This document shows positions 1-12,893 of a DNA stretch of 64,000 nucleotides, piece by piece. The stretch is from Hypomyces perniciosus (Eukaryota; Ascomycota; Sordariomycetes; Hypocreales; Hypocreaceae): contig SPDT01000004.1 of assembly GCA_008477525.1 (NCBI GenBank), positions 3,658,001 to 3,722,000 of the forward strand. The letters run 5' to 3'. The stretch's first letter is position 1; each line of letters begins with the position of its first letter. The notes beneath the pieces were generated by a model, which did not search any database, was not told the origin of the DNA, and saw only the letters and a list, made by a program, of their open reading frames with translations. The translations under genes were made by a program, and so were the position numbers.

Positions 1-1158
1 GGCGCTGCAACCAGGCCTGCACCAGGCGTCTTAGCAGCATGAAGAGCGTCTTAGAGCGTCTTAGAGCGTCCAAGCTCCCTCCAATCGTCTTTTATGGTCA
101 GCCACCACAGCCCACTTCTGATGCCCACGCAGCTCATCTCTCATCTCCAGCACGAGGCCAGTCAGTCTCTGCTATTTCCAGCTCGCCCTCAGCTCAAAAA
201 CCTGCTTGCTTGCAGGTGGGGTGAGAAAGAAAAAACGGGACATTGCCCGCTATTATCATAACGCGTCGAGATACGATACGACAAGCGACGTAGTACTAGC
301 ACGTTGTTGTACTTCGTACCTTGCTTCGGACTCCGTTTGGTACTCCCTACACGGGTAATCCTCCGTAAACGACCTTCTAGGTACGAAGTACTACTACGAG
401 CACTGCTAGTACAACTACAGCGTCATTTGCCCTCCATCTTCCCGACCCAGCCTCCTCCCTCCTTTCAACCCCCCTCTGCTCCCGCTGTCAACCACCCTCA
501 AGAAAAAAAAGAGAGAGAGAAATCGATACCCAAAACAACATCAACAAGTCGCGCGTCGATATCGAATCCAAGTGAAGGCGCATTCGCATGTCCGTCTCTC
601 TTCGTTGGTGAGTGCTTCTCCTCATTTCCTTTTGCTCCACCCTCGTGATGGCCCGACGCGACGCAATTGGCAGACAAACAAACAAAACCCCCAGAACGGA
701 CATGATAATTTTTATCCCTTTACCGAGGCACCACCTTGCAGCTCACCTCTCACTTCTGTGGGCTTTAGTGGAAGCCTGTGGGAGCAAAACCGGGGGGTGG
801 TTGGGAGGGAGACTCGGGCGACCCACTCAGCGCATCAAGCTCTGGGCTTGCCTGTGTCTCGTCGTGTAAACAAATCCATTGGCCAAGGCCTGTCACCACG
901 ACAGCCTCAATTGCTCCCCAATCCCTCCGCAGCCCGGATCGTTTGCATCTGCTAATCATCCCGCTGTCGCGTCGTTGGACCATCAGACCCTGTCCGCAGT
1001 CAGTCCCATATCGATCGATGTTTTTGACGCCGACCTGCCCCACGAGCAACGAGATCGAGATCGAGTCCGAGTCCGAGTCGAGTCGCGGTTCAATCCACCA
1101 GCACCAGCACCACCACCACCACCACCAAGATTGATCAACCCGAGCCACCACCACCACC
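1..1158. other. Intergenic, upstream of the Mpv17-family gene
   Basis: No coding frame here has support. The last 150 bases are rich in CACC and CCA runs and end in ACCACC directly before the ATG at 1159, a favourable fungal start context. Short TACGAAGTACTACTACG-type sequences occur near 290-400. I read this as promoter and 5' UTR. Confidence 0.5.
42..70. repeat. Short 10-bp tandem repeat
   Basis: The unit TTAGAGCGTC is present twice in tandem (51-70) after a degenerate first copy (41-50). It lies in non-coding DNA at the window edge. No function is suggested. Confidence 0.6.
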
Positions 1159-2330
1159 ATGTCGGTCAAGTTCGAGCGGGACACGATTCAGACCTCCCAA
1201 AATGTCGCTGATGTCGCCGTCGGCGCCCTGAAGAAGGTCGACAGGGCCGTCGACCAGGCTCTCGACAAGGCCGTGGACAAAGTCATCCCCGATCAGCCTC
1301 TCCCAGGCACCAGTGGCAAGCACCCGATCGCCGCCGCCCTCGGCACCGCGTTGACGGGCGGCAAGGCCATGGCCGGCACCAAGGGCTATCTGGCGGTACG
1401 TTCTGCTTTCGCGAGCCATGGATTGGAGGCACATTGCCGCCGTGGATATATCGATGGACATTGGTTTGGCTGATGAAGCGTGGTGGCACGCGCACAACAG
1501 GCCTACATTAAGCAGCTCGAGTCCAACCCGCTGCGCACCAAGATGCTCACGGCCGGCACCCTCGCCGGAGCCCAGGAACTCCTCGCCTCGTGGCTCGCCA
1601 AGGACCGGAACAAGCATGGCAACTACTTCACATCGCGTGTCCCCAAGATGGCTGCGTACGGCGCCTTGGTCAGCGCTCCCCTCGGCCACTTCCTCATCTG
1701 GATCCTGCAAAAGATCTTCAAGGGCCGAACCAGTCTCAAGGCCAAGATTATGCAGATTATCGTCAGCAACCTGGTGGTATGTACTCGCGACCCCTCCCCC
1801 TCTTGCGTTGCTTGCTTTGGTTCGCATTGACTTGTTGCTTGACTTGACTTTCCTGCTACGATCGAGTTCTCTCTCCCCTTGCGACCGCGTGTCTTGGTGA
1901 CATCGAATCGAGTCTCCCGTAGACTAACCATCCCTCCTTTTTCTTCGTCTAGATCGCTCCTATTCAGAACAGCATCTACCTGCTTGCCATGGCCCTCATC
2001 GCCGGCGCCCGAACACTCCACCAGGTTCGCGCCACCGTCAAGGTCGGCTTCTGGAGAGTCATGCGCGTCTCCTGGCTCACCTCTCCCATCTGCCTGGCCT
2101 TCGCCCAGCAATTCCTCCCCGACGAGCTCTGGGTGCCCTTCTTCAACCTCATCTCTTTCACCATCGGCACCTACATCAACACCGTCACCAAGAAGAAGCG
2201 CCTCGCCGCCCTGCGCAAGAAGCACTTTGGTGAGAGCCGCGACCAGCGCGATAACCGGGCCCCGCCGCCCCTGCAGGGCCGTCCCGAAGACTACCCCCCT
2301 CCTCCAATGGGTCCGAACCCCTCCTATTAA
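1159..2330 (+). CDS. Mpv17/PMP22-family integral membrane protein
   Basis: Three exons, 1159-1395, 1501-1776 and 1953-2330, join in phase 0 to give 296 residues. The N-terminal 60 residues are an amphipathic, Lys/Asp-rich extension. After them come several hydrophobic segments, including GALVSAPLGHFLIWILQ, NSIYLLAMALIAGA and FFNLISFTIGTYINTV. The segment order, and the WxxWP-like region replaced here by ELWVPFFNLISF, are typical of the Mpv17/PMP22 family of peroxisomal or inner mitochondrial membrane proteins, for which channel-like roles have been proposed. The C-terminal tail is cytosol-type: basic (KKKRLAALRKKHF), then Pro-rich. Both introns are GT-AG with exact frame. The family call is firm. 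Which organelle it sits in cannot be read from the sequence. Confidence 0.85.
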
Positions 2331-3322
2331 ATCCAAGAAGAACCAGGATCCATGGCTTACACCGGATATAGTTGACAATAACTGGAGAGGAATCGCCGCA
2401 GCGGCCAGCGAGAAAGGAAGGGCTCGAGGAGGAGGAGGCGTCGAGGACAGTGCACCCGTCTACGGCACGTCATACAAGGGTTAGTGAAGCAGTGAGAGGG
2501 GGGAACGGAAAGGAGATTTCTTCCCTGGGAAAAAAATAATGAAACAAGGGCCGATCTATTGTATACACACCAACCTACTTAACCCTTTATCTGGGAGGCT
2601 CTGTGCGTCAAGTATTTTTTCCAAGGAGGCAGTCCACCAAACGATGGGCGGGAGTTGAATGCGCGGGAAACGGTTGCTGGGGGAAGGGGCGCGGAATGTT
2701 TGTTAGTATGTAATGACTTGATTTGTTAGATGCTCCCTGTATAAATGTTTGGATGGATGTTCTTTTTTTGGATTTAAGCTCTTTTTGCTCTATTCCCCCC
2801 CTTTTTTTTTGGTGTGCCTGTTCCTGTTTCTATATCAATGTAGATAGAGTCTGTTGAGACTATGTGCTGTCTATATACGAAGTGCTGCTTTGATGTGTAT
2901 GTGCGGGAACTTGCACCCTTCTGGTTTGTGTAACGAGCTTTCATGTGGCGGGCTGTTTTTGGCCCTCGTGCAGTTTGACGAAACAGCCTGGTGGAATTCG
3001 AGACACTCTTCATCTTGGCTAGATCTTAAGACCGACTTATGTCCTAGACATTTTCGTTCTTGGAGTGCTGTTGTTGTTGTTGTTGTTGCTTTTTTGCCCC
3101 GGATTGTGAACCCTGGGGTATTGACGTGATGGTCCTAGAGCTCGGGGGGCGTTGAACGGCCAAGGCTCCGGTTATCGTTCCGTCGAGGATGTGCTGATCA
3201 TGAAGTCTGGTTGTAGACTCGAGCGACTCGAGAGTTTTAGTCGTTCTTCTCCTGTGGCCTTGTCCGAGCTCAACCGTGGTGTCTGGTTCTTCTGTCCTCA
3301 CTGGGATCGAACCCTCTCCCTC
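2331..3322. other. Convergent intergenic region (3' UTRs)
   Basis: The region lies between the stops of two converging genes. It is T-rich with homopolymer runs (for example 2806-2820) and a short GTT repeat near 3068-3088. No coding or RNA gene is seen. Confidence 0.5.
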
Positions 3323-4120
3323 TCATACTCCCTCAACCTCATCCCCCTCGGTATCGACCATAAACCCAGGACTCCAATACTCCCACTCACCACCCGTCTG
3401 CTTGTCCACCCACAACATCCCCCCCGCCACTAGATCATCAATCACCGTCTTGCACCTCGCCCCCTCCCACCCCAGATTGTCCCTCAACATCCCCACGCTC
3501 ACATACCCCAGCACCTGCGCCGCCTCCACCACCGCCGCCTGGTCATTGCTCAGCTCCCGCGGCACGCTGCGCACATACTCCTTCCTCCCCACTGTCATAA
3601 TGCCATAGCTTCCCCCCAGCGGCTTCAGCGTCTCCACCGCGCGCCGCACGTCGTCCTCGCTGATTTCGCCCGAGCCTTCCATCCGCCCCTGGGAGACTCG
3701 ATCGCGGAGCTCCTTGAGCCCGATCAACCCGCCGTTCTCACCCCTCGTCGCGCCGCAGACCTCGACCACCCGCACCGCGAGCTCAAAGTAAAAATCGTTG
3801 ACTGTCTTGCCTAGTAACTGCGCCCACACCGAGCTCCCTGCCCCTCCTCCTCCTCCTCCCCCGCTGTTCGAAGAGCTGGCGAGCGGATCGACCCCGATGG
3901 CGGTGCACATGCGTGCGAACTGCGCTCTGAAGGACGGATCGGAGCGGATGTCTTTCGCGTGTGTTTGCGCGAACTGCTGGAGGACGGAGCGGAAGACGGA
4001 GAGCTGGGTTTCGAGGGCCTGGGCGTTGGTGGCGCGGAGGGAGGAGCCGTGGGAGGCGAATTGCGCGGATGTGATGCGCGAGCGGTCGAAGGCGCCGATG
4101 CCAACGCCTTTGCGGGACAT
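3323..4120 (-). CDS. SNF8: ESCRT-II subunit Snf8/Vps22
   Basis: A single exon encodes 265 residues. The start MSRKGVGIGAFDRS is the conserved Snf8/EAP30 N-terminus, which is why I prefer the ATG at 4120 to the longer open frame upstream. The protein is the Vps22 subunit of ESCRT-II, which acts on endosomes in sorting ubiquitinated cargo into multivesicular bodies. In fungi it is also needed for Rim101/PacC pH signalling (family knowledge). Visible parts are an N-terminal helical segment with FASHGSSLRATNAQALETQL, a low-complexity Ser/Gly run (about residues 95-107) and two winged-helix domains ending in the motif GGMLWVDKQ. The Gly run at about 99-106 is coded by a GGN repeat and may vary in length among strains. 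Confidence 0.93.
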   Translation of the reverse strand: MSRKGVGIGAFDRSRITSAQFASHGSSLRATNAQALETQLSVFRSVLQQFAQTHAKDIRSDPSFRAQFARMCTAIGVDPLASSSNSGGGGGGGAGSSVWAQLLGKTVNDFYFELAVRVVEVCGATRGENGGLIGLKELRDRVSQGRMEGSGEISEDDVRRAVETLKPLGGSYGIMTVGRKEYVRSVPRELSNDQAAVVEAAQVLGYVSVGMLRDNLGWEGARCKTVIDDLVAGGMLWVDKQTGGEWEYWSPGFMVDTEGDEVEGV

Positions 4121-4634
4121 GGTGGGTGGTTTATTTAGGGAGATGTATGAGAGAGGAGTGGTGGGATGGGGGAGTTGGGAGGTTTGAGTGTGTTGAGGTG
4201 ATGACGTTGGAGGAGTTATGTCCCTTTGGTGGGGCTGCAAGGTTAGTGACAACCTCAACTCTGGCTTATAACTTACACCTGCCAATACATCTACGAAGGG
4301 AATGGGACTTTGACGTATGGGGCTACAGAGAGAGGAGATTGCATGACAGCTAGATGGTTATGTTAATAGAAAAAAAGTATAGAACAGCTACCAGGGTGCG
4401 ATCGCGCCTACGGTTCGCAAAGCTTCAAATATTATCCCATCGCGTTTCACGCCCTCCCTCTCTGCATAGATAGTAGCATTACCGTCTATTCCAGATACGT
4501 GTTCATCATCAGTGTCGTAAACCCAGACTTGCGTGTCCCAATTCCCTTACCCCTTCCCTGTGCCTCATCGTGTGTAAGTTTTAGTTCTATTTCAACAAAA
4601 AGCGTCCCAGCATGGCGGTTCCGAATGCCCATGT
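4121..4634. other. Intergenic, between snf8 start and the DnaJ gene end
   Basis: This is the presumed SNF8 promoter plus the 3' UTR of the downstream minus-strand gene. No further gene is seen. Confidence 0.45.
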
Positions 4635-6090
4635 TTACTGCGTATGGCATTGGGCCTGTCCGTCGCCCGCCTCCTCGTCCTCCCACTCGCTGGCGAATCT
4701 GGGATCTCCTTGGTCCTCACCCATCTACTTCACGTTAGCATGACACTGTCAAAACGGTATCTCATGGCAAAGGCAACTCACCTCCTCAATATCTCCGTCC
4801 TCATACTCAACCTCGTCAACCTCCTCTGCCTCAACAGCTGGCAGGGGGGGCGGCAGCATCTTGGCCAAAGCATCGTACGACGCTTCGTCCTCCAGCCAGT
4901 CATCCTCGGGGAACTCAACCTTGACCAACAGGTAGAGATCACCGTTGGCCTCGCCCCGCTTGATGGGCATACCCTCTCCTGGGATCTTCAGGCAGTCTCC
5001 CGACCGCAGGATCTTGCCCCGTGGCCGGTCAAGAGATATGCCTCGGCCGTCAAGGTGCTTCAGCACGGCACGGTTGAACCCAGTCAGGGCCTCGCTCAAC
5101 GAAACAGTTAGCTCCGCCGACAGGTCATTACCAAGTCGAGAAAACACATCGTGATTCTCCTCCACCAGCGTGAACACGATATCACCCGGTATTTGATCGG
5201 GGTATTGATCAGCCTCACCCTCCAATACGATCCGCTCGCCTTGCATGGATCCGCGTGGGATGTAAATCTCCAGCACCTTCTTCTCCTGCGTCGTCCGCTT
5301 GCCCTTGCACTTCTTGCATCGATCCTTTTCCTTGTAGAACTTTCCGGATCCAGAGCAGTGATCGCACAAGACTGTCTCACGCCGCATCATGCCCGGTCCA
5401 ATCTGCCGAATCGCCTCGAACATGCCGTTGCCCTTGCACCGGTCGCACGTTGCTGGCTTCGCTTTCTCTTTGCCGCCGCTGCCCTTGCACAGGCTGCAGA
5501 TGACCTGCTTGTTCGCAGAGAACTTGACCGTCTTGCCCTTGTATAATTCCTCGAGCGTGACCTTGTACTCCTGTTCCTCGTCGGGTCCTTTCCTGGGCCG
5601 GTTCGCCCCAGGCATACCGCCAGGCATACCGCCGGGTCCGCCGCCCATGTTGAAACCGAACATTTGGGAGAGGATGTCGTTTAGATCGACCTCGGGACCG
5701 CCAGGGCCCCGGGAGCCGTCGAAGGCGGCCATGCCGTGGGTGTCGTAGAGATGGCGTTTATCATCATCGCTGAGGATCTCGTAGGCTCTGCTGGCCTCCT
5801 TGAACTTGACCTCTGACTCTTCGCGCTGATCCTCGGGGACCTTGTCGGGATGGAATTTCAACGCAGCCTATTTATTTCAGGTCAGGGTCAGTACAGTCAG
5901 AGTTGATAGAGCGCTGTGCGCCTGTGTGTTTGCTCAGTGCGAACCTTGCGATAGGCCTTCTTGACCTGGTCTGGCGTCGCATTTCTTTCGATTCCAAGAA
6001 TCTCTGTTTACCAGCTAGATTAGACGGCGATTCCTCCAAAGATGGACATTTTTGCGCACCGTAGAGATCTGTTTCCCCTTCAGCAGCCAT
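4635..6090 (-). CDS. Type I DnaJ (Hsp40) co-chaperone with C-terminal CaaX box, XDJ1-like
   Basis: Four exons on the minus strand (6090-6060, 6003-5945, 5867-4782, 4724-4635) give 421 residues. The J domain starts at once (DLYEILGIERNATPDQVKKA) with HPD at about 36-38. A short Gly-rich linker (GGGPGGMPGGMPGA) follows, then four CxxCxGxG zinc motifs (CSLCKGSG, CDRCKGNG, CDHCSGSG, CKKCKGKR) at about 150-230 and the substrate-binding C-terminal domains. It should stimulate Hsp70 ATPase and deliver clients. The last exon supplies an acidic tail ending CHTQ, a CaaX box of the kind farnesylated in Ydj1 (which ends in CASQ). The J-domain sequence resembles Xdj1 more than Ydj1, so the paralogue assignment is inference. 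The gene diverges from the GluRS gene. Confidence 0.88.
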
Positions 6091-8859
<2,769 letters not shown>

Positions 8860-9018
8860 AAAGTGTGCTTTGATGCACAAAACGGGTGCCAGTGTAGTGA
8901 TGGGCGACATAAGAACGACAGTGCTGATAGGGCATTGCAGTGTCAAAGATATAAAGGGGGTCGGTATGATCTTTATCCAGGGGTGCAAATACTGAAAAAA
9001 GAAATGAAAAAAACTTAC

Positions 9019-9643
9019 CGTCTCTGTCCAACCAGGTCACGAACTCTGTGCTGGAATTCATGCCGACAAGGGCAGCCAGCAAAGGGGGTTGCGGTACATT
9101 GGGAAGGGCCGTATATAATAGAGTGCATCCTGGCAACCGAACACACTCAGGGCCCTGGAACTTCACAATGAGGTCCGGGAGATCCTTCTCCTTGGTCGCG
9201 GGAACAGTGAATGGCTTTGGGTGTTGGCGGTAAGGTACGTGCGCACCGCTCGGGACAGGTTTCCCCTCTCTCCACTCAGCGAGGGACGGCTCTTTGCCGT
9301 TACCGTTTCCCTTTGGGATGAGAGGTCTCTGAGGGACCTCTCCACGCTGGGCCGGGTAGCCGTCATTGTCCGCAGCCTCGATTGGCTCCGCCACGCTGTC
9401 TGCCGCATCGGGAGAACTCTCGCTCTGGTTTCGGACCGGCGGGGTCGATGGAGGAGGGGTATGGTCTCGGGTTTCCGTCTCGGCGGCCGTCGGGGCGTCC
9501 TCGAACCTCCCCTTCTTGCTGGGAGGGGCCTCGTCCTCTGACACATTGTCTGCCTCTTCCTCTGCGTTGGATTTGGACCTCCTGCGTTTCTTCTCCCTTT
9601 TCTGGGCCCTCTTCCGCGCCTTTTCCTTCTCCCTCTTTGTCAT
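9019..9643 (-). CDS. Lys-rich protein of unknown function (first exon; 3' end uncertain)
   Basis: I do not recognise this protein. The ATG at 9643 opens a 208-codon frame. It starts with a strongly basic helix (KREKEKARKRAQKREKKRRR), a likely nuclear or nucleolar signal, then an acidic and Pro-rich stretch (about 27-90). A more ordered region containing GAHVPYRQHPKPFTVP and GCTLLYTALPNVPQPPLLAAL follows. At 9018 there is a good donor (G|GTAAGT). The next pyrimidine-rich acceptor would make an intron of only 27 bases, too short for fungi. Without splicing the frame runs on to 8792, where it would overlap the end of the GluRS gene on the other strand. The 3' exon is therefore unresolved. Codon-like composition and length support a real gene. 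Confidence 0.6.
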
Positions 9644-10943
9644 GGCCTTCGGCTCGTCGGGAACTGAGGCTTGTGTGTTGGCGGTCGAGGGCGAGGGGGG
9701 AGATCAACAAATAACCGAGAGGACTGCGTGAGGATCCAGCCGAAGGATAATTTGGTGGTAGTCAAGCTACCATAGGCACTAAAGGATCCGGTGGACGGTG
9801 TCAATGCCAAGAATATATCCTACACCACCATGACCACGAGGCGTTGCGACGGGAACTCTCTTCTCAATCAGAGTGTACGATTAGTTGCATTATCTGCGTA
9901 GGCGAAGACCTGACGTCTATTTCCATAGGCATCTGGTTACGGCATGACACGATATGTACATTACGAAGAGTGAATGGGTGCAAATAGAACGAGTATATTC
10001 TCTTAATATGCTTCATCTGCATCATCTCGAAAACCCCTGACTTTGATACTAATTGAAACGGCACTACTTGAAAGAACCGCACCAACCAGTCTACCTATTA
10101 TTTTAGACAACAAAATCTGACAACTGGCTCCATCGATGCCAATAAGCACCGCGTCCTCACATCTCGATTGAACACTCTTATCAGTATCGGAACTGGTAAT
10201 TCGATTCCACACTTTCGCCAGGATAAAGCAGGACTGGACAGTCTGAATAGTTTGTTGATTCTGCTTGAAAAACAGCCAACATGTGCTCATCGCTAAACAT
10301 GATCGACACTCTCGGGAGTTAGCAGCTCTGCAACATTCATCCAAACTGGTCCAATGAACAAGTGCACAGGCAAAACAAAATCCACATACAAATGGTATAT
10401 TCAATCCACCGTTAGTAGCCCTGAGCTAAACAATACGCTATGTTACTATACCACACAGGAGAAAGAACCTGCTGTCTATAATAGATCCCTTTACCCATGT
10501 GAAAAAAACCGACTCTCTCAGATCGACACAGTTCATTCATAATAAGGAAATAACAAAAAAACAGAGAAAACAAGACAAGGAACGCAATGTGGAAATGGCC
10601 CGGCACCATTCAACCCAGCCCCTCCCGAGAGGTTACGTGCCGTATATCTTTCCACATTGGGTCGCCCGCTCCGTAAAATGCTCAATAATAATATGTCTTT
10701 GTGATAATCCAAAAAGGGATAAAAACGACAAGTAAATACGAGACAGAATTTGTAGGAACAAAGGCCGTAAGGCACCATTATCTTTCCGAGAGATGCCCGC
10801 AATGGCTCTAAACTCGCTCCCAGACGAAGGTTTCCGAGATATCAGGGAGACAATAAACTGCAGTGTCATTATGTCGTAATCGGAGTTATAATCGATAAAT
10901 AAAAAAACGCAGATAGGGGTATAATAATGCGTTGCTAAGCCGT
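9644..10943. other. Intergenic, 1.3 kb
   Basis: This contains the promoter of the Lys-rich gene and the 3' flank of noxR. Open frames here are short, lack family features and are not convincing. Confidence 0.45.
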
Positions 10944-12893
10944 CTAAACTTCGACAACCCAAATCTAGAAGAGGCGTTGTTAGCATGGCCAAATTCGGAA
11001 ACCGTCCCAACAGCCCGCATGCCAATGGAGAGGGGAAGCCCTGGAAAAGGGAAAATGTTAGATGATAAAACTTACCTCCATCCTGCCAACATCCAGTCTC
11101 TGTCTTTTCGCATTGCTCCTGGCGCTCTGGATAGCCACATCCAAATCATCCTGGTCGCCCATGGTGATCATATCATCCGGTACATCCTCATCCTTCATCT
11201 TGATCTTGAAGCGCCGTCGCATACCGAATTTCTCTCGAATGCGATCCACAAAGTCTGGGAACTCGGTATCGATGCTGATCATGATGTACCTCACGTCCTC
11301 GGCATGCACCTTGACGCGGATCTTGCGCATTTCCACCCGCCTTGATGCCGCGCGGACCGGTCGAGATACGGATCCGGGACCACGGCGGACGTTGGATACT
11401 ATCTCAAACTCGTCCTCATCGAAGGACCCTTCATCATAATCGGAGGCCTCCTCCTCCTCTTCGATGTACCGCGGCTGTTGTCTCGATCGCCCTTGTTTGC
11501 TTCCCCGTTGGCCTTCGTACATGGCATACACCTCGCCGTCATATGTATCCTCCTCCTCGATTGTCCTAGTCGGTCTCCTTGTCGGCTCCCTCTGAGAATA
11601 TCCCCTCGATGGTGGTACTGCAGCAGAAGCCGACCGTGTTGGCCTCGCCCGCTCTTGTGGAGAGATTGTCTTCTCATATTTACGGTTTGCCTCTTGTGTC
11701 TGAATGCTAAGCTTTGTGAGGTTTGGTTTTGATGAGCTGCTTCGGACGGAGGCACCGCGACTAGGACGGTCGTTCTCGGGGGGAGGCGTGGGAGGAAAGA
11801 CGTTGCGGCTGGTCGGTGGCTCGGACTGTTGTCTCCGGGACTGAATACCGGGCTTGACGAGGTTGCTGGCTGCGAATGAAACAGCCTCGGTTGGCCGGTC
11901 GTCCTTGGCTTCCGTCTTGACCTGCGACTGTGTGAGCAAGAGGGAGGGTCAGCCTAATGATGTGCGACTTACGCTGATCTTCTCCGCACCAGCAAAGCCG
12001 GTGAATGCGTTTGACCGATCCGAGGCAGCCACCAGTCGTGCCTTGCCGAGATAGTCCTTGGTCTTGAGGTTGCGAACCTTGGCTTCATTCGGCCGATATA
12101 CGACGCCGACAGGAATTGAGAAGACAGTATAGCCCTGTAAAAGTGTAAGTTTATAACCCCCCACAAAAAAGCGATGTGCGGTAGGTAGTGCTGACCTCGG
12201 CCTCTTCCCGTATAGCTTCGTCGATTACGCTGTGATCCTCCACCACCTTCTCCTTCGCGGCGTACGACAGGTCCTGCATACCCGCATCTTTTTGCTGCAG
12301 ATATATGTAGCACAAGCCTCGGTTGAACAGAACCTCACAAGAGTACAGCTTGAAGAGGAGGCCCAATTGAGCATAGTCGATCATGGTGTTGCCTCGCAGA
12401 TACAGCAGGGTATCGTTGAAGTTGGCTAGGGCCTCTTCGAAGTCGCCGAGCAGGAAGTTCGACACGCCCTGCTGGAAGTAGGCGACGGCGAGGTATTGGT
12501 CGAGTCGGATAGCTCGCTGATAGCACTCAACCTACACGAAAGAACAAAATGCGGGTTAGGAACAGGATCTCGTCATCATGCATGGACATGAGGGGCGGCG
12601 ATTTGGAGGGGCATCAAGCGTGGGGGAGAGACGCACGGCTTTCTCATGCTCGCCCAGCGTAGCATGGATGACACCAATGTTGAAGAGAATCTTGCTTGTG
12701 TCGGCGATTTTGTCGAACTCGCCGAGCGCTTCGTCGAACTCATTGTTGTCGTAGCGGGCCAGGGCGGCCACCCAGGTTTCTATTTCCTGTTCGATCGAGC
12801 CATGTCAGCGCACGCGATTCCTCAACACGAGACAGGACGAGACGAGCCAACAAGGCCGTGATGTTGATTGGCACTCACCTGTTTTAATGACAT
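10944..12893 (-). CDS. noxR: NADPH oxidase regulatory subunit NoxR (p67phox-like)
   Basis: Six minus-strand exons (12893-12879, 12786-12637, 12531-12196, 12134-11973, 11927-11076, 10964-10944) give 511 residues, every join in phase 0. The N-terminus has TPR repeats (EIETWVAALARYDNNEF; ILFNIGVIHATLGEHEKAV; YLAVAYFQQGVSNFLLGDF), the part that binds GTP-Rac in this family. Next come a region equivalent to the activation segment (GYTVFSIPVGVVYRP), a long Pro/Ser/Arg-rich linker, and a C-terminal PB1 domain (RKIRVKVHAEDVRYIMI ... DEDVPDDMITMGDQDDLD) that binds Cdc24/BemA-type partners. NoxR activates NoxA/NoxB at the membrane to make superoxide for sexual development, hyphal fusion and host colonisation. 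The first exon has five codons. The last has six codons plus stop (IWVVEV) and forms the final PB1 strand. Confidence 0.94.

Noticed and set aside
3303..3314. GGGTTCGATCCC on the minus strand, like a tRNA B box
   Set aside because: The flanks do not form a T-arm or acceptor stem, and no A box is found at the right distance.
8991..9018. 27-base intron in the Lys-rich gene
   Set aside because: It has a perfect donor and pyrimidine-AG but is shorter than known fungal introns and has no branch site.
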